This document shows, in pieces, positions 24,970-33,419 of a stretch of 64,000 nucleotides of DNA. The notes below the pieces were generated by a model. The model had not been told where the DNA came from. It made no database searches and saw nothing but the letters and a program-made list of their open reading frames with translations. Numbering within the stretch: the stretch's first letter is position 1; each line of letters begins with the position of its first letter. This stretch comes from Gottfriedia acidiceleris. GTDB lineage: Bacteria; Bacillota; Bacilli; Bacillales; Bacillaceae_G. The stretch lies in the NCBI RefSeq assembly GCF_023115465.1, contig NZ_CP096034.1, positions 1,488,001 to 1,552,000 of the forward strand, in the 5' to 3' direction. A program made the position numbers and the translations under genes.

Positions 24970-25758
24970 CTACTTATTCAATGAATCAATAATCGGATAA
25001 AGCTCTTCTAAGTGAGTAATTTCATATGTAGGTACAACTTCATTTCGCTCTTTATTATGTCTATTAATCCATACGTTTTTCATTCCAATTCTGCTTGAGC
25101 CTAAAATATCAGTCATAAGATTATCTCCAACCATAATGACCTCTTCTTTTGATAGTTCCATTAATGATAAGGCATGTTCAAAAATACTTGGATCAGGTTT
25201 GCCTTTTCCAAAGTCTCCAGAAATTAGTATTTGATCAAAATACTCTTTAATCTTTGGTGTAATTGAAAGCTTCGTATGTTGTAAATCAGGGGAGCCGTTT
25301 GTTAGTAAGAGTAGTTTATACTGCCCATTTAGACGATCAAGTACATTAAATGTTTCATCGTATACAAAAGGGTTTCCTTTGCGTTCTTCAGGGAATGTTT
25401 CGGCTAATAAATGACCAAATTCTGGATCATCTATTCCAAATGCTTTTAAGCCAAGCGTCCATGCATTTTTTCGATAGGTAGGCGAATTCGCCCTCATTTT
25501 TGGAAATTGATCATGATCATCTAAAAAATTCCCCCATAGTCCTTCGAATGGGTTTATGCCAATTAATTTTGTGAATTCGTATGTATCGTATGATTCATAA
25601 AGCTTTCTAGCCGCATCACGAACGGCATTTTCAAATTCACCTGAATCAATACCGTATTTTTCTGTAGCAAGCTTACATGTATTTTCAAATGCAACTTGAA
25701 CACTTTTTTGGTCCCAAAGTAATGTGTCATCTAAATCAAAAATGATTCCTTTAATCAT
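24970..25758 (-). CDS. HAD-superfamily hydrolase
   Basis: A 262-residue cytoplasmic phosphatase-type protein. Motif I is FDLDDTLLWD (residues 7-16), motif II LLLTNGSPD, motif III the Lys in GKGKPDPSIF, and motif IV VGDNLMTDILGS. The large helical cap after motif I places it with the YsaA/SerB2-like and haloacid dehalogenase-like members. Substrate unknown. GGAGG lies upstream of the ATG. The gene is monocistronic. Confidence 0.88.
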   Translation of the reverse strand: MIKGIIFDLDDTLLWDQKSVQVAFENTCKLATEKYGIDSGEFENAVRDAARKLYESYDTYEFTKLIGINPFEGLWGNFLDDHDQFPKMRANSPTYRKNAWTLGLKAFGIDDPEFGHLLAETFPEERKGNPFVYDETFNVLDRLNGQYKLLLLTNGSPDLQHTKLSITPKIKEYFDQILISGDFGKGKPDPSIFEHALSLMELSKEEVIMVGDNLMTDILGSSRIGMKNVWINRHNKERNEVVPTYEITHLEELYPIIDSLNK

Positions 25759-25973
25759 AAAAAAGCCCCCTCCTAATATGAACTGTATAAATTATCCACT
25801 ATCGTACTAGGAAAATATGAATTAGTAAATAGAAAGCTACTAAAATTTCACTTTTTTTTAGTTACAATGTAAGGATTATTTATTTTAAATTAATAATATA
25901 GTACAAATGACGATTAAATGGAATATAATACCTTGTTGATTTTGTTTTAATTAATGATGAAAAGAGTGAGTAT

Positions 25974-26540
25974 ATGTCATTTGAGGATTTTGTAAACTGT
26001 CATTCAATGCAAATTAATACGAAGGCGGTCTTCGATAAACAAAATAAATTAATGCGATATTCGCTTACAAGAACTTGGGATGAGTCAAAAAAAAAAGCCA
26101 CTCTTGTATTACTTAATCCTTGTCGAGCAAATCATCTAAAGAGTGATTATATATTGGCGAGATGTCTTAATTTTTTTATAGATTATAAGAAAGGTAACTT
26201 CGGATCGCTAGAACTAGTAAATCTTTTTGCATTAATGGAACCGGATTCAACAAAGCTAAAAGGGAAAAAATGCGAAGTTGGCGAACATAACGATGAAGCG
26301 ATTAAATTAGCGATTAGTAATGCAGATATTATTATAGTAGGCTGGGGCTCAAGTAAACGATTTAAATGGCGAATTAAAGAAGTGCTAGATTTGTTAGAAC
26401 CTTATAAAGATAAATTATTTAATTTTTGTGATGATTCAAATCGGAAGGATATATTGATTCACCCAGTTATTTTAGCGGAACGACATTGGTTAGAAAAATT
26501 AAATTTTGAAGCACTTTACGAATGGTCTACAAAAGATTAA
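25974..26540 (+). CDS. DUF1643 domain protein
   Basis: A 188-residue protein with DUF1643 landmarks: LTRTWD, LVLLNPCRANHLKSDY (family form LNPSTAD), LELVNLFALM and DIIIVGWGSS. The family is found in phages and bacteria and has no known activity. It lacks signal and membrane segments. A terminator follows at 26559-26590 (ACAACTCA/TGGGTTGT and a T-run). Confidence 0.85.
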   Translation: MSFEDFVNCHSMQINTKAVFDKQNKLMRYSLTRTWDESKKKATLVLLNPCRANHLKSDYILARCLNFFIDYKKGNFGSLELVNLFALMEPDSTKLKGKKCEVGEHNDEAIKLAISNADIIIVGWGSSKRFKWRIKEVLDLLEPYKDKLFNFCDDSNRKDILIHPVILAERHWLEKLNFEALYEWSTKD

Positions 26541-26558
26541 TCATAATGATATTTCTGA

Positions 26559-26590
26559 AGACAACTCATTTTGGGTTGTTTTTTTTATTG
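26559..26590 (+). terminator. Terminator after the DUF1643 gene
   Basis: ACAACTCA pairs with TGGGTTGT across a short loop, followed by a run of eight T. Confidence 0.7.
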
Positions 26591-26706
26591 CTTGAAAATT
26601 CAAACTTATATTTATAAAAATTGTTATAATAAATTGAGCATTAAGTTAAGTTCAAGGCAGAATGCCATACTTTAAATTAATTACTAAATTTCCGACTTAC
26701 TAGAAA

Positions 26707-26755
26707 ACTCAATTATTACTTGAGTCCATTTTTCCACAATTCAAGTAACACTTGA
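26707..26755 (+). promoter_or_regulatory. Two CTTGA-type inverted repeats upstream of the HTH gene
   Basis: ACTCAA-N7-TTGAGT (26707-26725) and TCAAG-N5-CTTGA (26741-26755) lie 60-110 bp before the HTH-repeat gene. They share the half-site TCAAG/CTTGA and are candidate operators for autoregulation by that protein. Confidence 0.4.
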
Positions 26756-26814
26756 TTTTAACTATTCAATTAACTAGATACAATGAAATTAACTTTTAAA
26801 TAGAGGTGACCTAA

Positions 26815-28002
26815 ATGTTTGATATGAAAAAAGTAGGTAGACAAATCGCTCAATTAAGAAAGGCAAACAAGATTACACAGATGAAGCTAGCTGATCAATT
26901 AGGTGTTAGCTTTCAAGCAATTAGTAACTGGGAACGTGGAGAGACAATGCCTGATATTTCAAAATTACCTGAGCTTGCTGAGATATTTAATGTAAGCATT
27001 GATGAAATTTTAGGAAATGAAAAAGGTGTTAAGTTGATTAATCATTTAATTGAAAAAGATCATCCTGATTCATCAATTGAGTTAGCGGTTGAAAAGGAAG
27101 AATTTTTAAATGCTGCACCAATTCTTACTATCGATCAAGCAGACTTAGCATTTAGAAACGTTGAGAACGATCTTACGATTATTGATACAGCGGATATTGC
27201 TCCATTTGTTAGTGAAGATATAATCGATGAATGTGCAAAGAAAGAATTTGATTTGAATGGAATCAAGGGATTATCAAGGATCGCACCTTATATTAGTAAC
27301 GATATAATTGATGAATTTGCGAAGAAAGAGTTTGAGTCAAATGGAATGGAAGAATTAACTCGTGTAGCACCGTTTATTAGTCAAGAGTTAATTGATGAAT
27401 TAGCGAAAAAAGAGTTTGAAACAAATGGTATAAAAGGATTTACATCTGTGGCACCATTTATTAGTGAAGAAGTAATGAATGAATTAGCAAAGAAAGAGTT
27501 TGAAACAAATGGAATAAAAGGATTAACACCAGTGGCACCATTTATAAGTGAAGAAGTAATTAATGAGTGTGCAAAGAAAGAGTTTGAAATGAATGGAATA
27601 AAAGGATTAACATCCATGGCGCCATTTATTAGCGATGAAATCATTGATGAGTGTGCAAGGAAAGAGTTTGAGTTGAATGGCATAAAAGAAGTTACAGCAA
27701 TGGCTGCATTTATCAGTGATGAAATAATCGATGAATGTGCAAAGAGAGAGTTTGAAACAAATGGTATAAATGGACTAGCATCAATGGCACCATTTATTAG
27801 TGGTGAAATAATTGATGAATGCACAAGAAAGAGTTATGAATTAAACGGGATCAAGTCATTAACACCAATCTGTCCATTTATTGAAGGTGACCTACTTAAT
27901 GAACTTGCTTTAGATGCAATATCAAAACATGGCATTAATGAAATTTTTTCAGTGATTCCATTTTTAGATTCAAACATTGTAAAAAATGCAGTAATTAAAT
28001 AA
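26815..28002 (+). CDS. XRE-type HTH protein with nine 28-residue helical repeats
   Basis: Residues 5-65 form a Cro/C1-type HTH (LADQLGVSFQAISNWERGE), followed by a linker. From about residue 129 to the end run nine 28-residue repeats and one partial, each like APFISDEIIDECAKKEFE plus a TNGIKGLTSM segment. At DNA level this is an 84-bp array. Each unit predicts two helices, so the tail should be an alpha solenoid that binds a protein or peptide. Such architecture resembles peptide-sensing regulators in principle, but the repeat is not the TPR of the RRNPP group. AGAGGTGA precedes the ATG. Possible operators lie upstream. Confidence 0.82.
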   Translation: MFDMKKVGRQIAQLRKANKITQMKLADQLGVSFQAISNWERGETMPDISKLPELAEIFNVSIDEILGNEKGVKLINHLIEKDHPDSSIELAVEKEEFLNAAPILTIDQADLAFRNVENDLTIIDTADIAPFVSEDIIDECAKKEFDLNGIKGLSRIAPYISNDIIDEFAKKEFESNGMEELTRVAPFISQELIDELAKKEFETNGIKGFTSVAPFISEEVMNELAKKEFETNGIKGLTPVAPFISEEVINECAKKEFEMNGIKGLTSMAPFISDEIIDECARKEFELNGIKEVTAMAAFISDEIIDECAKREFETNGINGLASMAPFISGEIIDECTRKSYELNGIKSLTPICPFIEGDLLNELALDAISKHGINEIFSVIPFLDSNIVKNAVIK

Positions 28003-28027
28003 GTTTCGAAATGAATACGTTTTTTCT

Positions 28028-28060
28028 TTAAGGGTTCGCAATTAGGACCCCTTTTTAATT
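28028..28060 (+). terminator. Terminator after the HTH-repeat gene
   Basis: AAGGGTTC pairs with GGACCCCTT with one bulge, followed by TTTAATTTTT. Confidence 0.5.
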
Positions 28061-28155
28061 TTTCTAGACATTTTATTAATAAAAAGGATATTTTCTGGAC
28101 AATTCAGTAATATCCTTTATCATATAATTAGTAAAAATAATGAAAAGGTGACTTT

Positions 28156-28443
28156 ATGAAAAAATTACTTGTTATTATGGCTTTCGCAATCTGTCTAATT
28201 ATTTCTGCACAAACAAATCCATCAAAGGGAGAGTTTGTCACATGGGCAAAGGATCAACTTAAATTGGAATCAAAAAATAAATACCTAGATTTTGGGATTG
28301 ATTTGCTAGGAGAAAAACTTATAAGTAAGGTTACAACTAAAAAAGATTATGTCTTTTTTTCAGTTTACGAGGTTAAGGCTTTAGACAAGGATGTAAAAGT
28401 GGTCGGTTTATTTAATCACTTTATTCCAATTTCAAAAAAATAA
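28156..28443 (+). CDS. DUF4359 secreted protein
   Basis: A 95-residue protein with an N-terminal signal sequence (MKKLLVIMAFAICLIISAQ), then TNPSKGEFVTWAKDQL and KKDYVFFSVYEV, which are the DUF4359 signatures. It is exported or membrane-tethered through the signal segment. Function unknown. AAAAGGTGA precedes the ATG. Confidence 0.85.
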   Translation: MKKLLVIMAFAICLIISAQTNPSKGEFVTWAKDQLKLESKNKYLDFGIDLLGEKLISKVTTKKDYVFFSVYEVKALDKDVKVVGLFNHFIPISKK

Positions 28444-28515
28444 ATTCGAAGTGTTAGTGGAAAACTTTGATTGCTTGTATATAATAGAAGAATAAAGTTA
28501 AAAGAGGTGGAAAGA

Positions 28516-28821
28516 ATGAGTAAATCAAAAGCAAGAAAATTACGAGAAAAGCTAGTTAGAGAAGGTAAACGAAATCCAGAATCAAGTAGAAGTTCATTTG
28601 CGATGTTAGATTTAAATACGCGTAGAACAAAAACAAAACAAGAAAAATTAAATCAAGTTAAACATAAAAAACAGTCCTTTGGAAAAGATGATTTTCAAAC
28701 AAAGGACTGTTTTTTATTTAGATGCTTATCTTATTGTTGTGTAGCAGGCGCTTTTTTTACTTTATTAGCGAATTTAACTGTTAGATTTGTTTTATATACG
28801 TCGGCATCAGCTTCAAATTGA
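28516..28821 (+). CDS. YqkK-like small basic protein, running through its own terminator
   Basis: The start at 28516 has AGAGGTGG upstream. The first about 55 residues (MSKSKARKLREKLVREGKR, then a LDLNTRRTKTKQEKLNQVKH segment) resemble short Bacillus proteins of the YqkK type, which normally end soon after this point. Here no stop is present, and the frame continues through a terminator hairpin (28667-28717) and overlaps the convergent gene by 91 bp. The last 45 residues are probably not selected. The genuine stop may have been lost, or a frameshift lies near 28670. Confidence 0.6.
   Translation: MSKSKARKLREKLVREGKRNPESSRSSFAMLDLNTRRTKTKQEKLNQVKHKKQSFGKDDFQTKDCFLFRCLSYCCVAGAFFTLLANLTVRFVLYTSASASN
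28667..28717. terminator. Bidirectional terminator between convergent genes
   Basis: AAAACAGTCCTTT (28668-28680) pairs with AAAGGACTGTTTT (28701-28713), and an inner GAAAA/TTTTC extends the stem. T-runs follow on both strands. The YqkK-like frame reads through it. Confidence 0.8.
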
Positions 28822-29687
28822 TTGTAAGTATTATTAAATTTTTTAAAAACGGTAGTTGCATTTACAAGAGCAACTTTTGCTTTTGCTACATCTCTTTTTT
28901 CAATTGCATTATTTAAGCTTTCATTATCTTCTATATCATAAAGCTCATCAAAACCATCTTTAAAATACTTATCAAACATAGAATCTAGATCTTTTTCGAT
29001 TTGACGATGTGTTGTGTAATCCATATCTAGAACATCGTATGCATAACTAATAATTTCTTGTTCTTTAGATGTCATCCCATAAAAGTGTTGATTTACTAAA
29101 GAATATTCAGTTTCATAGTTTTTATATTCAGCAGGTAATTGCTTACGAATATAAATTTCATTTTCCGTATAAATTTGATCCTCGATATCGTATACATATG
29201 ACTCGATCGTATCATATGTGTGGTTTTGGTAATTTCTAATTGCCACCAATTTATTTTTTTGAGTTGTAAAGTATGTTTTAGCACCCTTTGAATCTACTTT
29301 TTTAATATATGTATTAAACTGTGCTGTTACTTTTTTCATATCTACTGCTGCATTGTCTTTTCTCGCTTTATCAATTCTTGTTTTAAAGCTAGCTGTTTTT
29401 TTCACTAGTTCGTCTTTACCTGTATATCCGTACTTATTAAATAAAGTAACATCAGTTTGAAGTTCTTTATAATAATCATAAACATCTTGATCAGTATAAT
29501 AGATTTCACTTTTTAAGTTGTTCAGTACTTTAATATACGAGCTTACTTGTTTTTTTAAATCATTTTGAGCTTGGACAATTTTAGTATTAGTTGCTGCTTG
29601 TGTTTCAGTTGGTAGCATACCTAATAGAATACCTGCTGATAGGGTTGTTGCAGTTGCTATAGTTGCGATTTTTTTTAATTTATTCAT
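28731..29687 (-). CDS. Secreted helical protein of unknown family
   Basis: A 318-residue protein with a clear signal peptide (MNKLKKIATIATATTLSAG, cleavage near TQA-AT at residues 30-32). The mature part is rich in Lys, Asp and Tyr and predicted almost wholly helical. It contains no Cys, no LPXTG and no catalytic motif that I recognise. It may be a surface or matrix protein. The 3' end overlaps the frame of the convergent YqkK-like gene. AGGAGAAC precedes the ATG. Confidence 0.8.
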   Translation of the reverse strand: MNKLKKIATIATATTLSAGILLGMLPTETQAATNTKIVQAQNDLKKQVSSYIKVLNNLKSEIYYTDQDVYDYYKELQTDVTLFNKYGYTGKDELVKKTASFKTRIDKARKDNAAVDMKKVTAQFNTYIKKVDSKGAKTYFTTQKNKLVAIRNYQNHTYDTIESYVYDIEDQIYTENEIYIRKQLPAEYKNYETEYSLVNQHFYGMTSKEQEIISYAYDVLDMDYTTHRQIEKDLDSMFDKYFKDGFDELYDIEDNESLNNAIEKRDVAKAKVALVNATTVFKKFNNTYNQFEADADVYKTNLTVKFANKVKKAPATQQ

Positions 29688-29870
29688 TTCGTTCTCCTAA
29701 AATATTAAAATTTTTCATACTATTAGTATAGTACATGTTACAAAAATATTAAATATATATTAATAGGATTAAAACTAATTTAAATTACCTTTAAATGAAG
29801 TTAAATAAATTGTCTTCACTTAAAGGTAAATAAATTAAGTGATACAATCATAAACTAGCAAAGTCCATTT

Positions 29871-30788
29871 TTAGTCCCGTGAGGCATTTACAATTAATTG
29901 TGCCATTCTTCTTGGGTAAGTTTTTGCAGTTGACATATGATCGCCACTTCCTTGAATAAAACGATAAACGCCTAATCTACTAGCTATATGAGGATACCAA
30001 CCAGAATTTTCACCTGCAGGTACCACTGTATCTTCTTGTAAATTTATAAAGCTTCTTGGAGTAGATAATTGGTAAAACGTTTTTAAATCTAGCTTTTCGA
30101 CAAGGGGCATAGCCGGTTCAGGTGTTGTCGCATTATAAATTTGCCGCGCCGTTTGTAAATCAGCCAAGTTAACAAACACATCTCGGAAATATTGAAATGG
30201 TAGTTTGATAGTATTATCAGAAGATTGTTTTGCTAAGTCTAAAAGAAATTTTTGTGCTTGTGGTGGGAATTGATCTGCCAAGCTTTCGCCGTCATTTAAA
30301 ACAAAAGCATTCCAAAAAACTAATCGTTTAATTCGGTCGTGAAGCTGTTCAGCGACTTTTTGAATGACAGTACCACCAAAGCTGTGACCTATCAAAATAA
30401 TATTATTAAGCTTATTAGACGTTATATAATGAACAACTTGTCTTGTAATCATCTCATGATTTACATTTTTATCTTTATCTGTACCATGCCCAGGTAACTG
30501 TGGTGTGTGAACAATATGTCCCATTTTTTGTAGTTCTCGTGTTATTCCGTGCCAAAAGAATGGATCAACCCATGAGCCGTGAACTAAAACGAAAGTGCTT
30601 TGAGCATGCTGACGATAAAAAATGTCAGATTGTTCAATTGAATGATGCTGTTGATGAATAGGATATGATTGATATTCGTTATACCAATATTGGTGATAAT
30701 CATAGTAAGGATTATTCTGATTTGGATTCATATTATGATTTTTGTAGTTTATAGGTTGAATCATTTCATGGGATTTTTTACTGGTCAT
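29871..30788 (-). CDS. Alpha/beta hydrolase with Asn/His/Tyr-rich N-terminus
   Basis: A 305-residue hydrolase. The nucleophile elbow is GHSFGG, the oxyanion region LVHGSWVDPFFW and the catalytic His is in SGDHMST. This pattern matches the salicylate esterase/hydroxynitrile lyase-like branch. The first 55 residues are unusual, full of Asn, His, Gln and Tyr (for example NPYYDYHQYWYNEYQSY), with no signal peptide, as seen in some spore-surface proteins. I chose the ATG at 30788 after GAGGAGGGA; the frame opens at 30830. Confidence 0.83.
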   Translation of the reverse strand: MTSKKSHEMIQPINYKNHNMNPNQNNPYYDYHQYWYNEYQSYPIHQQHHSIEQSDIFYRQHAQSTFVLVHGSWVDPFFWHGITRELQKMGHIVHTPQLPGHGTDKDKNVNHEMITRQVVHYITSNKLNNIILIGHSFGGTVIQKVAEQLHDRIKRLVFWNAFVLNDGESLADQFPPQAQKFLLDLAKQSSDNTIKLPFQYFRDVFVNLADLQTARQIYNATTPEPAMPLVEKLDLKTFYQLSTPRSFINLQEDTVVPAGENSGWYPHIASRLGVYRFIQGSGDHMSTAKTYPRRMAQLIVNASRD

Positions 30789-30913
30789 GCTAATTAGTCC
30801 CTCCTCGTTAATCTTTCTCATCGTATGCACCTATTCGTTAGAAGGTGCCCACTTAACTAATGGAAATATAAGTAAGTAAAGAGGGGAAAATAATATTTTA
30901 GGAGGAGAATATT

Positions 30914-32614
30914 ATCAAAAAAGCTATTTTTTTATTAATACTATTGTTAATTGTTTGTACAAGTGTTTACTTTGCGGTGAAAGATAACGTTTTCCAAGAT
31001 TCATCAAAATCGAATCCAAATAAAAATATAAATCATCAAACGGAGACTAATCATTCGAGTCAACTTACAACGGAAGAAATTTTAAATAATATCCTTTCAA
31101 GCGCTAAAGTAGGAGAAATTCCAAACCAAAAAAATATAGAAGTAGGGAAGACTTCATTAAAAGATTTAACGGAGCAGTTTGGGGAATCCACCCAAAAAGA
31201 TCAGGTTGCTAATGGTACGTACTTAACCTATCAAAAACAGGGATTTGCAGTAGGATATGATTATCAAAATCGGATTTACGAAGTTAGATCGTATGATTCT
31301 AATTTACAACAAATTCACTATGACGATATTATGAAACAATTAAAAAAGCCGAGTAAGATTAAATATTATAAGGATCAACAAGTTGATCAAATTATTTTAA
31401 TTTATGAACTGCCAAAACATTTTGAGCTGAAGTTTATTTTACCAAGACCAACTAGTGAAAATAATAATCCAACATTGCATCATACGTCAGTATCAATAAC
31501 TGACCAGCTTAACCCTAGTACTGGCACTAATCTAGATCAGCTTTTAAATGCGATGACACTTCAAGAAAAAATAGGTCAAATGATTATCTCAGGTTTTTAC
31601 GGAACGAATTACTCAAATAGTTTAAAAGAACTAGTTGAACAATTTCATATTGGTGGATTTATTTTTTACAATGAAAATCTAACGAATAACAGTCAAACGG
31701 TTAAACTTGTGAATTCCATAAAGACTGCTAATCGAACTAATCATTTACCGATCTTATTCGGAGTTGACCAAGAAGGTGGAAGGGTTTCACGTTTACCAGG
31801 AAATCTTGGTCAGATACCGTCAAACGAAATAATTGGAAAGAAAAATAATGGACAATTTTCATTTGAAATAGGTCAAATACTAGGAGAACAGCTACAAGCT
31901 TTTGGTTTAAATATGGATTTTGCACCTGTTTTAGATGTAAATAGTAATCCTAAAAATCCGGTCATTGGTGATCGTTCATTTAGTAATAATCCAAAAACTG
32001 TTAGTAATTTAGGAATACAAACAATGAAGGGGATTCAATCAGAGAAAATCATCCCGGTTATAAAGCATTTTCCGGGCCACGGTGATACTTCAGTTGATTC
32101 CCATTTAGAATTACCAGTTGTAAACAAATCGTATACTGATTTAAAATCATTGGAATTAATACCGTTTAAGGATGCGATCAATCAAAACGCAGATGCTGTT
32201 ATGGTTGCACATATTTTATTACCAAAAATTGATCCTAAATACCCTGCTTCAATGTCTAAAATGATCATTACTTCAATGTTAAGGGATGATTTAAAATATG
32301 ATGGAGTCGTTATGACGGATGATATGACGATGGATGCAATAGGAAAAAATTATAATTTAGAAAAAGCAGCGGTTACTTCCATTTTAGCTGGAAGTGATAT
32401 CATAATGGTTGCACATGATCCTAACAAAGTAAAAGCTGTTTATAAAGAAATCGAAACAGCCGTGAAAAACAAAACAATTTCAGAAGAACGTATAAACGAG
32501 AGTGTAAAACGAATTATTTTACTTAAACAAGAATATAAACTAAATAATCATCAAGTAAAGCCGATGGATCTACAAAAGCTCGTTGAAAAAACAAATAAGT
32601 TATTAAATAAGTAG
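30914..32614 (+). CDS. DUF4309 + glycoside hydrolase family 3 (NagZ-like) fusion, exported
   Basis: After an N-terminal hydrophobic segment (KKAIFLLILLLIVCTSVYFA) comes a DUF4309/YjgB-like domain (about residues 45-185), then a GH3 beta-N-acetylhexosaminidase domain (about 200-510). The latter has FGVDQEGGRVSRL, KHFPGHGDTSVDSH with the catalytic Asp/His pair, and MTDDMTM with the nucleophile Asp. It should remove N-acetylglucosamine from muropeptides outside the membrane. No ATG/GTG/TTG allows the full signal segment; GGAGGAG (30901-30907) points to ATT 30911 or ATC 30914, while the first usual start is TTG 30944, which cuts the signal segment. Confidence 0.85.
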   Translation: MKKAIFLLILLLIVCTSVYFAVKDNVFQDSSKSNPNKNINHQTETNHSSQLTTEEILNNILSSAKVGEIPNQKNIEVGKTSLKDLTEQFGESTQKDQVANGTYLTYQKQGFAVGYDYQNRIYEVRSYDSNLQQIHYDDIMKQLKKPSKIKYYKDQQVDQIILIYELPKHFELKFILPRPTSENNNPTLHHTSVSITDQLNPSTGTNLDQLLNAMTLQEKIGQMIISGFYGTNYSNSLKELVEQFHIGGFIFYNENLTNNSQTVKLVNSIKTANRTNHLPILFGVDQEGGRVSRLPGNLGQIPSNEIIGKKNNGQFSFEIGQILGEQLQAFGLNMDFAPVLDVNSNPKNPVIGDRSFSNNPKTVSNLGIQTMKGIQSEKIIPVIKHFPGHGDTSVDSHLELPVVNKSYTDLKSLELIPFKDAINQNADAVMVAHILLPKIDPKYPASMSKMIITSMLRDDLKYDGVVMTDDMTMDAIGKNYNLEKAAVTSILAGSDIIMVAHDPNKVKAVYKEIETAVKNKTISEERINESVKRIILLKQEYKLNNHQVKPMDLQKLVEKTNKLLNK

Positions 32615-32637
32615 AAAAATTAGCAAAAAAAGGAAAT

Positions 32638-32682
32638 TACCACCTTTTATCGAATAAATAGTCTTTAAAGGTGGTGTTCTTT
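32638..32682 (+). terminator. Hairpin between the GH3 gene and the small winged-helix-like gene
   Basis: ACCACCTTT pairs with AAAGGTGGT, then TCTTTCT follows. The right arm contains AAAGGTGG, which is also the ribosome binding site of the next gene, so the hairpin could hide that site as well as terminate. Confidence 0.5.
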
Positions 32683-32955
32683 CTGGGTAGTAAGATTTCA
32701 GATGCAGGATTAATGCTATTGGCCATTTTTAAAGAACTTCAAGAAAAAGAGCCAGACTTTGAAAAAGGGCTTCATAATGAAGTAGGAGTCGAAATTGATG
32801 ATGTCGAACCTGCATTAATAGAATTGGAAATGCAAGGATTTATAAATGGTTTAACTTGGATTAAGAGTGATATAGATCAAAAAGAAATTGCTTCATTATT
32901 TAATATTTCAATAACACCTACAGGATTAGCTAGAGTAATAGAATTATTAAGATGA
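32683..32955 (+). CDS. Small winged-helix-like protein; apparent CTG start
   Basis: A roughly 90-residue protein, GSKISDAGLMLLAIFKELQE onwards, with DDVEPALIELEMQGFI and TPTGLARVIELL. It resembles the YjcQ-type winged-helix proteins that join a helix bundle to a wing, but identity is not certain. The strong AAAGGTGG at 32667-32674 lies eight bases before an in-frame CTG (32683). The GTG codons at 32671 and 32674 fall inside the ribosome site itself. Confidence 0.6.
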   Translation: MGSKISDAGLMLLAIFKELQEKEPDFEKGLHNEVGVEIDDVEPALIELEMQGFINGLTWIKSDIDQKEIASLFNISITPTGLARVIELLR

Positions 32956-33032
32956 TCTGTATACATATAAAATGACTACCTCAAATGTTTGTGACATTTG
33001 AGGTTTTTTGAAAGAAAAAAGGAGGAATAAAA

Positions 33033-33419
33033 ATGAAAATTAAAAAAGTAAACCCCGAATCTGTTGCTGCACCTGTGGGCCAATATAGTCATGTCACAAT
33101 TGTCCCAAGACATGCCGAACTCGTTGTTTTATCAGGTCAAGTAGGGAACGACAAAAACGGAGTATTTCCAAATGATATCGAAAGTCAATTTGTCAATGCA
33201 CTTGAGAACATAAAAAACATTCTTGAGAGTGAGAAAGTCGAGCTTAATAATCTTTTTAAACTAAACTTTTGGCTAACGGAAAAAATCGATCGTCAATTCT
33301 TTCTAGACTGTTGGAACCAATTTCATTCTGGTAATCCACCTGCAACAACTTATGCTTATGTATCAGCTTTAGCAAATCCAGACATTAAAATAGAAGTTGA
33401 AGCATGGGCAGCAAGTTAA
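33033..33419 (+). CDS. RidA family protein
   Basis: A 128-residue member of the YjgF/YER057c/UK114 superfamily, whose archetype hydrolyses reactive enamine/imine intermediates of PLP enzymes. Segments are VNPESVAAPVGQYSHV, LVVLSGQVGND and the C-terminal IEVEAWAA. The Arg that binds the carboxylate in canonical RidA lies in a block near residue 105 (here NPPATTYAYVSALANP) and is not obvious, so it may belong to a Rid subgroup with another activity. AAAGGAGG precedes the ATG. Confidence 0.88.
   Translation: MKIKKVNPESVAAPVGQYSHVTIVPRHAELVVLSGQVGNDKNGVFPNDIESQFVNALENIKNILESEKVELNNLFKLNFWLTEKIDRQFFLDCWNQFHSGNPPATTYAYVSALANPDIKIEVEAWAAS

Noticed and set aside
27381-27824. 147-codon antisense ORF within the HTH-repeat gene
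   Set aside because: A shadow of the 84-bp repeats on the opposite strand; its regular pattern reflects the true gene.
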